Origin: Streptomycetaceae bacterium
Lineage (GTDB): Bacteria > Actinomycetota > Actinomycetes > Nanopelagicales > Nanopelagicaceae
Direction of reading: 5' to 3'
Length of the DNA stretch: 64,000 nt
Assembly: GCA_027490815.1 (NCBI GenBank)
Contig: JAIXXJ010000039.1
Location: forward strand, 1 to 64,000
This document shows, piece by piece, positions 8,069 to 16,251 of the stretch. The position numbers and the translations under genes are program-made. Every line of letters starts with the position of its first letter. Position 1 is the first letter of the stretch. Below the pieces are notes generated by a model. The model was not told the DNA's origin. It saw only the letters and a list, made by a program, of their open reading frames with translations, and did not search any database.

Positions 8069-8135
8069 TGAGATAAATCACTGGTGATTTCTTTTTGGCG
8101 GCAGAAACAGAAATACCTTTATCTGAAGAAATCAT
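8049..8135 (-). CDS. Possible 28-aa leader peptide upstream of the DUF45 peptidase
   Basis: ATG-initiated frame of 28 codons reading MISSDKGISVSAAKKKSPV then IYLNLSRFS and a TGA stop, 22 bases before the peptidase start. The last codons lie within the 9-bp hairpin, so translation of the leader would disturb that structure. The ribosome binding site is weak (AGG 11 bases upstream). A competing reading is that TTGACA at 8145-8140 is a -35 element for the peptidase, which would put the leader ATG upstream of the transcript start and make this ORF spurious. Unrecognised sequence. Confidence 0.3.
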   Translation of the reverse strand: MISSDKGISVSAAKKKSPVIYLNLSRFS

Positions 8136-8167
8136 GATTTGTCAACCTAAATTAGCGCGATGCTTAT

Positions 8168-8196
8168 TTGATTATCGCTTCAAGAACGCTTATTTT
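8168..8196 (+). promoter_or_regulatory. Candidate promoter of the intergenic RNA
   Basis: TTGATT (8168-8173) and TATTTT (8191-8196) are separated by exactly 17 bases and would start transcription near 8203, right at the base of the long hairpin that follows. No plus-strand gene lies downstream other than this RNA. Confidence 0.45.
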
Positions 8197-8202
8197 ACGG
8201 GT

Positions 8203-8281
8203 ACGAACTCCTCGGATAACAGTTCTAAGTCAGCAAGGGGAAGGCTGACATAGAGCAAGTGACCGGGGAGTTCGCTTTTTT
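8203..8281 (+). ncRNA. Rod-shaped small RNA candidate with intrinsic terminator tail
   Basis: The intergenic region between two minus-strand genes encodes, on the plus strand, a nearly continuous 71-base hairpin. A 12-bp basal stem CGAACTCCTCGG/CCGGGGAGTTCG (one G-U pair) is followed by a 6x6 internal loop, a 6-bp stem GTTCTA/TAGAGC, one A-A mismatch, and a 6-bp stem GTCAGC/GCTGAC closing on the 9-base loop AAGGGGAAG. Six T residues follow one base after the stem (8276-8281), as in a Rho-independent end. A plausible promoter lies immediately upstream. It does not match SRP RNA, 6S, RNase P, tmRNA or 6C RNA as I know them. It could alternatively be an isolated terminator, but no plus-strand gene precedes it. 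Confidence 0.5.
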
Positions 8282-8288
8282 ATTTGAA

Positions 8289-9605
8289 TTAATTTAAGCC
8301 AGACAAATCATCGGGGATTTCTAAACTTTTCAAGAAGCTCTCAGGTGTTAACAAGTCATCTGCAGTTGGCAAAATCCCACTCCAAATTTGATCACGGCCT
8401 GCAATATCTTTTAATTGACGCACTTGGCTCCAAAACGCAGTCGCTTCTCGTGATAGCCGCGGCGAAACTTGTAATCCTAAAAGCGATGAGAAAAGTTGTT
8501 GTGCTGGAGCAGAAGTGGCACGTCGGCGGCGTAATGTCTCCTGTAATGCGTTCAGATTTGGAAGACGATTACCCGCGGCTAAGGAAACAACTTCCTCACA
8601 CCAACCGTCAATGAGTGCAAGAACTGTCTCTAACTTTGTGAGCGCCGCTCTTTGTGCAGGTGTTTCTTGTGGTGTGAAAATCCCGCTGTTGAGAGCGATT
8701 TTTAAACTTTCAGGATTACTTGGATCAAAGCCACCGCTATCATCGAGTGCCCGTTGTGCCTGTTCTTGAATTGCGTCCATATCGATATTGATTCCTTTTC
8801 CGTAATCAGTAATTGCAGTACGGATATATGAAACCAACCATGGATTGTTTGAAAACAACCGCGCAACTGATGCTTCGCGCAGTGCGTGGAAAATCTGAAC
8901 TTCATCCAGGGCAATATCTAGATCTGTTGACCATTCACGAATGTTTTGTGGAACTAGCGCTGGATATACCGGATCAAGTAGGGGTAGTCCTACGTCGTGA
9001 GCACCAGTGACTTTGCCAGCTAAACCACCGATTGCTTGCCCTAACTGTGTTGCAATCAATGAACCAATAAATGATTTAAGCAGCATTGAAATCATCCCGA
9101 CAGGAATCGCCATTGCCGGGGTATCACCATCAGGGTGTTCATTAGATTCATCCTCGCCCATTTGGGCATGATCTAGTAATTCACTCATAGCAGTTGATAA
9201 TCCGACCGCCAGAGGCTCAACGGCGCTTTGCCAGCCAGATAATGTGGCATCAATCCAATCGGTGCGTGCCAAAACCGCATTTCCGATGTTCGGGATCTGT
9301 GGGAATAAGACCGCTTCGTTGAGCCAAGTCTCGGCTATTGAAAACGCCTGCTGAATTTGTGCGAGATCACTTTCGCCAACAGGGGCAGAACTCTGTGAAC
9401 TCGTAAACTTTTTTGATACGTCGCGAACAATGTTTTTTGGCAGCGCTTCATCTGAACCGTTAAATCCTGGTCCGTTAATTCCTAGCAACGAGAACTGTTG
9501 TTGAATCTGCTGTTGCATTTGCGCCATCATGGCGGCAAAATCCACAGGTTCTTCAGATCCATCTGAGTCATCTGCCCCGCCAGGGGTAAAGCCAAAGTTT
9601 GCCAT
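8289..9605 (-). CDS. Zincin-like putative hydrolase (TIGR03624 type), degenerate active site
   Basis: 438 aa member of the actinobacterial zincin_2 family, often annotated as zinc-dependent metalloprotease. The N-terminal ~55 residues are low complexity with a Gln-rich stretch (MMAQMQQQIQQQF). A hydrophobic Gly-rich helix pair lies around 168-200. The family core usually reads REAAH-like, but here it is REASV at 243-247, so the expected His ligand is Val and metal-dependent catalysis is doubtful. The NPWL sequence after it matches the family. It is divergent from the 9722 gene. In many Actinobacteria this gene neighbours the YlbL-like peptidase and UPF0182, as here. Confidence 0.8.
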   Translation of the reverse strand: MANFGFTPGGADDSDGSEEPVDFAAMMAQMQQQIQQQFSLLGINGPGFNGSDEALPKNIVRDVSKKFTSSQSSAPVGESDLAQIQQAFSIAETWLNEAVLFPQIPNIGNAVLARTDWIDATLSGWQSAVEPLAVGLSTAMSELLDHAQMGEDESNEHPDGDTPAMAIPVGMISMLLKSFIGSLIATQLGQAIGGLAGKVTGAHDVGLPLLDPVYPALVPQNIREWSTDLDIALDEVQIFHALREASVARLFSNNPWLVSYIRTAITDYGKGINIDMDAIQEQAQRALDDSGGFDPSNPESLKIALNSGIFTPQETPAQRAALTKLETVLALIDGWCEEVVSLAAGNRLPNLNALQETLRRRRATSAPAQQLFSSLLGLQVSPRLSREATAFWSQVRQLKDIAGRDQIWSGILPTADDLLTPESFLKSLEIPDDLSGLN

Positions 9606-9721
9606 CTCTTAATCCTCCCAGCCTTAGAACAATTTTGCATTCTCATTCATTCCCGTTTAGGTCACATGCACGTGTGCGTCTACTGCGCGCTTACTCTTTC
9701 AATCCTTAGTAAGGTAGGCAC

Positions 9722-10021
9722 ATGTCCAATGCATTTTTAGCTCTTATTTGGTGGGTTGTCCCTGCTACTGGGCTAATCGGTGCACTCGGTTACGTGTTGT
9801 GGGTGACAAAGTTTGAAAGCAAATTTCAAACTGAAACAAAAAGATCTGTTGACCGCTTTCAACGTTTTCAAGATTCTCTTCGTGACACCCAAGCCCGTGA
9901 GGCTGATACAACTGTCAATTCAGTTACAAAGATGGAACCTCAACTATTTGATCAGGAAGAAGTTGAAGAGAAATCCTTTGTTTCCAATAATGAGTCTCAA
10001 CCAAAGCCACTACAACCGTAA
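9722..10021 (+). CDS. Small single-pass membrane protein, unknown function
   Basis: 99 aa. One membrane helix at about residues 5-27 (ALIWWVVPATGLIGALGYVLW) is followed by a charged, probably helical cytoplasmic tail (FESKFQTETKRSVDRFQRFQDSLRD). The tail ends in an acidic stretch (DQEEVEEKS). I do not recognise a named family, but a short protein of this kind commonly precedes the YlbL-like peptidase in Actinobacteria. It is 21 bases upstream of that gene and likely in one operon with it and UPF0182. The start ATG is close to the divergent promoter region. Confidence 0.7.
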   Translation: MSNAFLALIWWVVPATGLIGALGYVLWVTKFESKFQTETKRSVDRFQRFQDSLRDTQAREADTTVNSVTKMEPQLFDQEEVEEKSFVSNNESQPKPLQP

Positions 10022-10042
10022 AGATCTTGTGAGAGATTTCTG

Positions 10043-10837
10043 ATGCGATTTTCACCTCTACCCCGTTTAGTAACAATTACTCTTGGAATCTTCTTTCTTC
10101 TAGCAACAATTGCGCCCTTACCTTTTGCGATAGTTTTACCTGGAGAGGCACAGAATATTTTTAAGGGTGTAATTACATTCAAATCAACTGACAACTATCC
10201 AGCCTCTGGTCGTATCGATTTAATGTCTATACGTGTGACTAATCCAGATTCTTGGATCTTTGGACCTGAGATAATTTACTCATGGATTAGTAGTGAGCGC
10301 TCTGTTTATCCAAAATCTGCAATATTTCCACCAGGCACAACCTCTAAAGAAGAACGAAAACAGGCCAAGGCAGAGATGGTTAGTTCTCAAGACAAAGCAA
10401 TTTATGCAGCCGTAAACTATTTACAGGCAAATCCAAAGATCATGGCCACCGATTCATCAGCAACAGATGCTGTGAGTATTGGCAAAGCGCGCGCAGATAA
10501 ATTAGAAACTAAAAACATCCAATTTAAAGTCAAGGAAACCGGAGGCCCAAGTGGTGGCCTTGTATTTGCAATTGCTTTGGTTGAGCTATTAACCGAACGT
10601 GATATTTTACAAGGTGAGCACATCGCAGGAACCGGAACTATAAATGCTCGCGGAATAGTTGGTGGCATTGGCGGAATCAATGAGAAAATTGCATCTGCTC
10701 AAAAAGTTGGAGCTACATTGTTTTTTGCACCAGTTAGCAATGCCACTGAAATCGCAAATATCCCAGCCGGCATTAAGGTTGTAACGGTTGCAACCTTGGC
10801 TCAAGCAATCTCATACTTAGAAACCAGCAAAAAGTAG
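10043..10837 (+). CDS. YlbL-like Lon-domain peptidase lacking a PDZ domain
   Basis: 264 aa with an N-terminal membrane anchor (about residues 8-32) and an extracellular Lon-type proteolytic domain. The Ser-Lys dyad is visible: S170 in GGPSGGLVFA and K215 in GGINEKIASAQK, with GTGTINARGIVGGIGG between them. Relatives of YlbL carry a PDZ domain of 80-90 residues between the anchor region and the protease domain and are about 340 aa long. Here only about 30 unrelated residues separate SQDKAIYAAVNYL from the catalytic core, so the PDZ is missing. The reading frame is intact. The substrate is unknown. Confidence 0.88.
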   Translation: MRFSPLPRLVTITLGIFFLLATIAPLPFAIVLPGEAQNIFKGVITFKSTDNYPASGRIDLMSIRVTNPDSWIFGPEIIYSWISSERSVYPKSAIFPPGTTSKEERKQAKAEMVSSQDKAIYAAVNYLQANPKIMATDSSATDAVSIGKARADKLETKNIQFKVKETGGPSGGLVFAIALVELLTERDILQGEHIAGTGTINARGIVGGIGGINEKIASAQKVGATLFFAPVSNATEIANIPAGIKVVTVATLAQAISYLETSKK

Positions 10838-10928
10838 TAGTTATCCCCCCTACAGGTTGGTTCTAGCCCCTTAAAGGGAAAGAGAAGTTTGGATTGGTGA
10901 GAAAGCGTGGGTGCGATAGTTTTCTCCC

Positions 10929-13778
10929 ATGACAAATACACCACAGTTTCAGCGCCCCAACTTCCAATTTAAAGGTCGCAAGAGTCCGCTGGCATTGACC
11001 TTCGGAATCCTTGTTGTCCTTGGAATTCTCTTCACTGCATTAAGTGGTTTTTATGCAGATTGGCTGTGGTTTAAGTCTGTTGATTTCACAAGTACGTGGT
11101 CAACAATTCTGAGCACAAAAGCTTTTCTCTTTATTATTGGTGGATTGTTAACTTCACTTATTGTGATGGCAAATATCTTTATTGCTTATAAGCGTCGCCC
11201 TCTTTATGTGACCATGATGGTTGAGTCAGATAATCTTGAAAGATATCGATCACAAGTAGAACCGATCCGCAAAGGTTTATTCATCGGCCTAAGCGTGGCA
11301 ATTTTTTACTTTGCAGGTTCTGCTTCATCACAATTGTGGAGCACATGGTTGCTGTTTAAAAACTCAACAAGCTTTGGTGTGACAGATCCACAGTTCAATA
11401 TGGATGTTTCATTTTTTGCGTTTCGTCTACCTTTTTGGCAGTCATTAATCTCTTGGGCAATTACAACCACTGTTCTGGCAATTATTGCTTCAGCTGTTGT
11501 CCACTATCTCTACAGTGGAATTCGCTTGCAAGTTCAGCAAGATCGCACCACTGTCGCTGCGCGCGTTCAGCTTTCAGTTCTGCTAGGAGTTGTGGTTCTA
11601 CTTAAAGCGGTTGCTTATTGGTTTGATAGATATGCCTTAGCTCTTAAAGAAGGAAGATTGATCACAGGATTAACTTATACAGATGTCAACGCTGTATTAC
11701 CTGCAAAGGCAATTTTGACTGGTATTGCATTGGTCTGTGCGATTTTATTCTTTGCAACAATTGTTCGTAAATCCTGGTTGCTACCAGCAGCCGGTACCGC
11801 GCTACTTGTAGTCTCATCAGTTTTGTTTGCAGGTCTCTACCCAGGTGCAATTCAACAGTTCCAAGTAAAGCCAAGTGAATCTTCTAAGGAAGCACCCTTT
11901 ATTCAAAGAAATATCGATGCTACTCGTGCGGCCTATGGAATCTCAGATGTCACCGTGAGTGATTACCAGGCAACGGCTGCAACCAACTCTGGTCAGCTTG
12001 CAAATGATGCAGCAACGATTGCAAATATTCGTTTGATGGATCCAAATGTACTTTCATCGACTTTCCGTCAACTTCAACAAATTCGTCCTTATTACAGTTT
12101 TCCTCAAACCTTAGATATTGATCGTTACACAGTAAACGGAGTAAAGCGCGATGTTGTTGTCGCAGCTCGTGAACTAAACATTGCTGGAAATCCATCTCGA
12201 AATTGGATCAACGATCACCTTGTATACACACATGGATTTGGTTTTGTTGCAGCTTTCGGAAACGAACGCGATGCAGATGGAAAGCCTTCCTTTACAGTGG
12301 GCGACCTTCCTCCTAAGGGTTCATTAGGAGAATTCCAGCCACGCATTTATTTCGGTGAGAATGTTCCTGATTATTCAATTATTGGTGGAGTAAAGACAGA
12401 TACACCGGTGGAGTTTGATTATCCAGATGATGCTTCACCAAATGGACAAAGAAACTACACCTACACAGGTAAAGGTGGAGTTCCAGTTGGTTCACTTGTA
12501 AACAAGGTGGTATTTGCGCTTAAGTATCAAGAGCAAAGAATTTTGTTATCAAATCTGATCAACAAAGATTCAAAGATTCTCTTTGAGAGAAACCCAAGGG
12601 ACCGTGTTGCAAAAGTTGCCCCATGGTTAACTCTTGACGGAGATCCTTATCCAGCATTAGTTGATGGAAAAGTTTTATGGATCATTGATGGGTATACAAC
12701 AAGTGCTGGGTATCCATACTCTCGCCGAACAGTACTTTCAGATGCAATTAACGATACGGTTACGACAAACACTGGCGCTTCTGCTTTACTAAGAAATCAA
12801 AGTATTAATTACATTCGAAACTCTGTAAAAGCAACTGTGGATGCCTATGATGGAACTGTTTCCCTATATACATGGGATGAACAAGATCCGGTTCTAAAAA
12901 CTTGGGCTAAGGCATTTCCAAATGCACTACTTCCAAAGAGTGCAATCTCAGATCAGTTAATGGAACACGTGCGCTACCCTGAAGATCTCTTCAGAGTTCA
13001 AAGAGAGATTTTAAGCTCTTATCATGTTAGAAGTGCAGAAGCTTTCTATGGTGGACAAGATTTCTGGCGCATTCCCCGAGATCCATCAACATTTGGAGCT
13101 AACGCTGGTGCACAGCCACCGTATTACTTAACACTTCAGATGCCTGGAACCAAAGCTCCAGTCTTTTCTTTAACTACTCCATTTGTACCTCGTGGAGGAC
13201 GAGAGAACTTGTCTGCATTTGCAGTTGTAAATTCAGATGCCGGCCCAGATTACGGAAAAATGTCAGTATTACAGCTTCCGAGAAATACAAACATCGCCGG
13301 ACCATCACAGGTAGCTTCAAACTTTGAAGCAAAACCTGAAGTTGCAAATTCACTCTCACTGCTTCGCCGTGGTGGTTCTGATGTTGTGTTAGGTAACTTG
13401 TTAACACTGCCAGTTGGAGGCGGCTTACTCTACGTTCAGCCCGTCTATGTTCAGGCAACTGCTAACACATCTGCATACCCACTATTACAGAAGGTTCTAG
13501 TTTCTTTCGGTGATCAAATTGGATTTGATGACACGTTAAAGGGTGCACTAGATCAAGTGTTCTCTGGTAACTCTGGTACATCTGCCGGTGGTTCAACAAC
13601 GACTGGAAGTACTGGATCATCAAGTAACTCTTCTGTTGCAAATGCGTTAGCAAGTGCAAGAAGTGCATACCAAGATGGTTTAGCAGCACTTGCTAATGGA
13701 GATTTTGCCGCCTATGACAGAGCACAAAAACGTTTGAAATCTGCTCTCGATGCAGCAATTAATGCGCAATCTAAATAA
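10929..13778 (+). CDS. UPF0182 family membrane protein
   Basis: 949 aa, typical of this actinobacterial family (COG1615). Seven or so membrane helices fill residues 20-320, followed by a large extracellular domain to about residue 880, a Ser/Thr/Gly-rich linker (SAGGSTTTGSTGSSSNSS) and a terminal helical segment rich in Ala and Lys. The family function is not established. It follows the Lon-like peptidase by 91 bases, an arrangement conserved in Actinobacteria, which suggests both act at the cell envelope. The start ATG is followed by a short cytoplasmic segment before the first helix. Confidence 0.93.
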   Translation: MTNTPQFQRPNFQFKGRKSPLALTFGILVVLGILFTALSGFYADWLWFKSVDFTSTWSTILSTKAFLFIIGGLLTSLIVMANIFIAYKRRPLYVTMMVESDNLERYRSQVEPIRKGLFIGLSVAIFYFAGSASSQLWSTWLLFKNSTSFGVTDPQFNMDVSFFAFRLPFWQSLISWAITTTVLAIIASAVVHYLYSGIRLQVQQDRTTVAARVQLSVLLGVVVLLKAVAYWFDRYALALKEGRLITGLTYTDVNAVLPAKAILTGIALVCAILFFATIVRKSWLLPAAGTALLVVSSVLFAGLYPGAIQQFQVKPSESSKEAPFIQRNIDATRAAYGISDVTVSDYQATAATNSGQLANDAATIANIRLMDPNVLSSTFRQLQQIRPYYSFPQTLDIDRYTVNGVKRDVVVAARELNIAGNPSRNWINDHLVYTHGFGFVAAFGNERDADGKPSFTVGDLPPKGSLGEFQPRIYFGENVPDYSIIGGVKTDTPVEFDYPDDASPNGQRNYTYTGKGGVPVGSLVNKVVFALKYQEQRILLSNLINKDSKILFERNPRDRVAKVAPWLTLDGDPYPALVDGKVLWIIDGYTTSAGYPYSRRTVLSDAINDTVTTNTGASALLRNQSINYIRNSVKATVDAYDGTVSLYTWDEQDPVLKTWAKAFPNALLPKSAISDQLMEHVRYPEDLFRVQREILSSYHVRSAEAFYGGQDFWRIPRDPSTFGANAGAQPPYYLTLQMPGTKAPVFSLTTPFVPRGGRENLSAFAVVNSDAGPDYGKMSVLQLPRNTNIAGPSQVASNFEAKPEVANSLSLLRRGGSDVVLGNLLTLPVGGGLLYVQPVYVQATANTSAYPLLQKVLVSFGDQIGFDDTLKGALDQVFSGNSGTSAGGSTTTGSTGSSSNSSVANALASARSAYQDGLAALANGDFAAYDRAQKRLKSALDAAINAQSK

Positions 13779-13810
13779 AGAACAAAAGTAGTAATCAGCA
13801 TTTGTTCTTT
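13777..13810 (+). terminator. AT-rich hairpin after UPF0182
   Basis: Ten perfect base pairs AAAGAACAAA/TTTGTTCTTT around a 14-base loop, starting within the UPF0182 stop codon. The T-rich 3' arm could serve as a weak terminator before the tRNA, although no separate T run follows. Confidence 0.4.
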
Positions 13811-13861
13811 GTGCTTGGATTTGGCCTTTAACTGCGAGTTCGCATAGGATTGCTCTACCGA

Positions 13862-13938
<77 letters not shown>

Positions 13939-13960
13939 GATTAAGAAATGAGAAAGAAAA

Positions 13961-13986
13961 GGGACCCTTATACGGGTCCTTTTTTT
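13961..13986 (+). terminator. Rho-independent terminator of the initiator tRNA
   Basis: GGACCC/GGGTCC stem with a 6-base loop followed by seven T residues on the plus strand. It is 26 bases after the tRNA. The A run on the other side would give a weaker minus-strand terminator for copA. Confidence 0.85.
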
Positions 13987-14007
13987 ATGTAAAAACTTAG
14001 CCAGCGT

Positions 14008-16251
14008 TTACTTGATGCGAAGTGAATTGGTTACAACAAGAACGCTGCTTGCAGCCATTGCACCTGCTGCATACAAGGGTGTGAGTAAACCTGCCGCTGC
14101 TATGGGTAGGCCGATGACGTTATAGATCAACGCCCAACCCATGTTAAGTCGAATTATCTTCATTGTCTTGGTAGAAAGTTTGAGAGCCTCGAGGACATTA
14201 TTTAGTCCCGTCTGCATCAGCGTAATGTCGGCGCTGTTTATTGCTGTATCTGTTCCTGTTCCCATTGCCATGGAAAGATCAGCTGCAGTTAGGGCTGCTG
14301 CATCATTGATTCCATCACCGATCATTAAAACCGTGTGTCCATCGGATTTGAGCTTTTGAACGAGCTCTAATTTAGTTTCAGGTAATGCATTGGAAACAAC
14401 ATGAGCAGAATCAATACCCACTACTGAAGCCACATTTGCAGAAACCTGTGAACTATCTCCGGTTACAAGCCAAGGAGTAATGCCGCGCGTACGAAGAGAA
14501 GAGACGGTTTCAGCAGCATTGTCTTTGAGTTGATCACCAACTGCAAAGACAGCCAATGCAACCCCATCCCATGCTAAAACTGCGACCGTTAATCCAGCGG
14601 CCTCTCCTTGTTCAATTGCTTGTTTTATCTCTGCGTGAAAAGCAGTTGCACTGTGGGCAACTGCTGCTGGTGAACCAATTAACACCACTGGAGAGTGCTG
14701 ATCAATTTGTACTCGACCTGCAGCTCCGGCACCTGGTGTTACAGAAAATTCATTCACTTCTAGTTTTGATGCTCCATGAGCTAATGCATATTTTGAAATT
14801 GATAAGGCAACTGGGTGAGAATTAAGTGACTCAATCGCTAAAGCAGAGGAAAGGATTTTCTGATCCGTCAGTATTGAAGCAAATGTTGTTCCTAGTACTT
14901 TTCCAGCACTTAGTGAGAGTGCCACTTGCTGAACATTCATGACACCCTCAGTTAGGGTTCCAGTTTTATCAAACAAAACCGTATCTACTTTTCGAGCAAC
15001 TTCTAGTACTCGAGGTTCACGAATAACGATTCCACGCAGAGCTCCGCGCCCTGATGCCACGAGAAGTGCCACGGGGGTTGCCAAACCAAGAGCACAAGGG
15101 CAGGCAATAACCAAAACGGTAATTGCAATAGAAATTGATTGGGTAAGTGTTGAACCTGTGAAATACCATCCAGCAAATGTTCCAATTGCTAATACTGTAA
15201 CTATTGGTACAAAAAATGCACTAATTCGATCTGCTAATCGTTGAATCGGAGCCTTTGTTCCTTGTGCGCTGATCACCATAGAAGTAATTCGAGCCAATTC
15301 AGTATCGCTACCGATTCTTGTTGCTCTAACAACTAAGCGACCGTTGTGATTAAGGGATGCTCCTATAACGTGTGAACCTGGTCGGATATCTACTGGCTTT
15401 GATTCCCCAGTTAACATGGAATTATCAACAGTACTTTCTCCACTAATGACAATGCCATCTGTTGCTATGCGATCACCTGGGCGGACTTCAAACTCATCAC
15501 CAATTTGTAATTGATCGATGGAAACAATGAGTGGAAAACCTCCACGAATTATTGTTACTTCTTTACTGCCCAATGCAAGCAGGGATGAGAGAGCACTGCT
15601 TGCTTTAGTTTTTGCTCGAGTTTCCAGAAAGCGACCAAGAATCACAAAGAAAATAACGCCTGCAGCAACCTCGGTATAAACATCACCAATACCTGTTGAA
15701 TTTGCATAGATTGACCATCCGAATGCAGCAAGTGAACCCATTGAAATCAAATTGTCCATCGTTGGATGGAAAAGATTTCGTAGTGCTGCTTTATGAATTG
15801 GATAAGCAACCAGAATTACTACCGGCGTACTCAGTGCGATAACTGCCCATGCAGTTGGTGAATAAAGAGGGTGTGCCAGACCAAAATAATCAAGGGCTTC
15901 ATGAATCCACATATCAACCTGATGGTGCCAACTCATCACCATTGAAAGGGCAACTGCTGGAATGGCAAAGATCGATGCAAAGAATAATGCTCTGCTTGAT
16001 TTTTTACTGTGAAGTGTTATTGATTGAGCATCAGTAACCAGCGTTGCTGAATATCCAGCTTTTTCTACAATCTTAATAAAATCCTTGGCTTGCATTTCAG
16101 CTGGTGCCAAAATATGCGCAGTCTCTGTCGCAAAATTTACAGTTGCTCGAACCCCGCTTACTGAGTTAAGGGCTTTCTCAACTGTGTTTACACACGATGA
16201 ACATGTCATTCCCTCAATTGAAAGAGTTGTAGGTTCAAGAGGCGCGCTCAT
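14008..16251 (-). CDS. copA: P1B-type copper-exporting ATPase
   Basis: 747 aa heavy-metal pump of the inner membrane. An N-terminal HMA domain binds metal through CSSC (C17, C20). The membrane metal site CPC is at 384-386. The actuator motif TGES is at 281-284, the phosphorylated Asp in DKTGTLTEG at 428-432, and the hinge GDGINDAAAL near the C-terminus. CPC with an HMA CxxC domain points to Cu(I), though Ag(I) cannot be excluded. Eight membrane helices fit the P1B-1 layout. The ATG overlaps the stop codon of the upstream phosphatase (ATGA), so it is translated as the last gene of the aroA-rsgA-hisN-like operon. Confidence 0.92.
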   Translation of the reverse strand: MSAPLEPTTLSIEGMTCSSCVNTVEKALNSVSGVRATVNFATETAHILAPAEMQAKDFIKIVEKAGYSATLVTDAQSITLHSKKSSRALFFASIFAIPAVALSMVMSWHHQVDMWIHEALDYFGLAHPLYSPTAWAVIALSTPVVILVAYPIHKAALRNLFHPTMDNLISMGSLAAFGWSIYANSTGIGDVYTEVAAGVIFFVILGRFLETRAKTKASSALSSLLALGSKEVTIIRGGFPLIVSIDQLQIGDEFEVRPGDRIATDGIVISGESTVDNSMLTGESKPVDIRPGSHVIGASLNHNGRLVVRATRIGSDTELARITSMVISAQGTKAPIQRLADRISAFFVPIVTVLAIGTFAGWYFTGSTLTQSISIAITVLVIACPCALGLATPVALLVASGRGALRGIVIREPRVLEVARKVDTVLFDKTGTLTEGVMNVQQVALSLSAGKVLGTTFASILTDQKILSSALAIESLNSHPVALSISKYALAHGASKLEVNEFSVTPGAGAAGRVQIDQHSPVVLIGSPAAVAHSATAFHAEIKQAIEQGEAAGLTVAVLAWDGVALAVFAVGDQLKDNAAETVSSLRTRGITPWLVTGDSSQVSANVASVVGIDSAHVVSNALPETKLELVQKLKSDGHTVLMIGDGINDAAALTAADLSMAMGTGTDTAINSADITLMQTGLNNVLEALKLSTKTMKIIRLNMGWALIYNVIGLPIAAAGLLTPLYAAGAMAASSVLVVTNSLRIK

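Noticed and set aside
8203-8281. Rod-shaped RNA as SRP 4.5S, 6S or 6C RNA
   Set aside because: The SRP apical GGAAG motif with its asymmetric internal loop is not present, 6S RNA is much longer with a central bubble, and 6C RNA has two C-rich loops, whereas this has one G-rich loop in the strand that ends with T residues.
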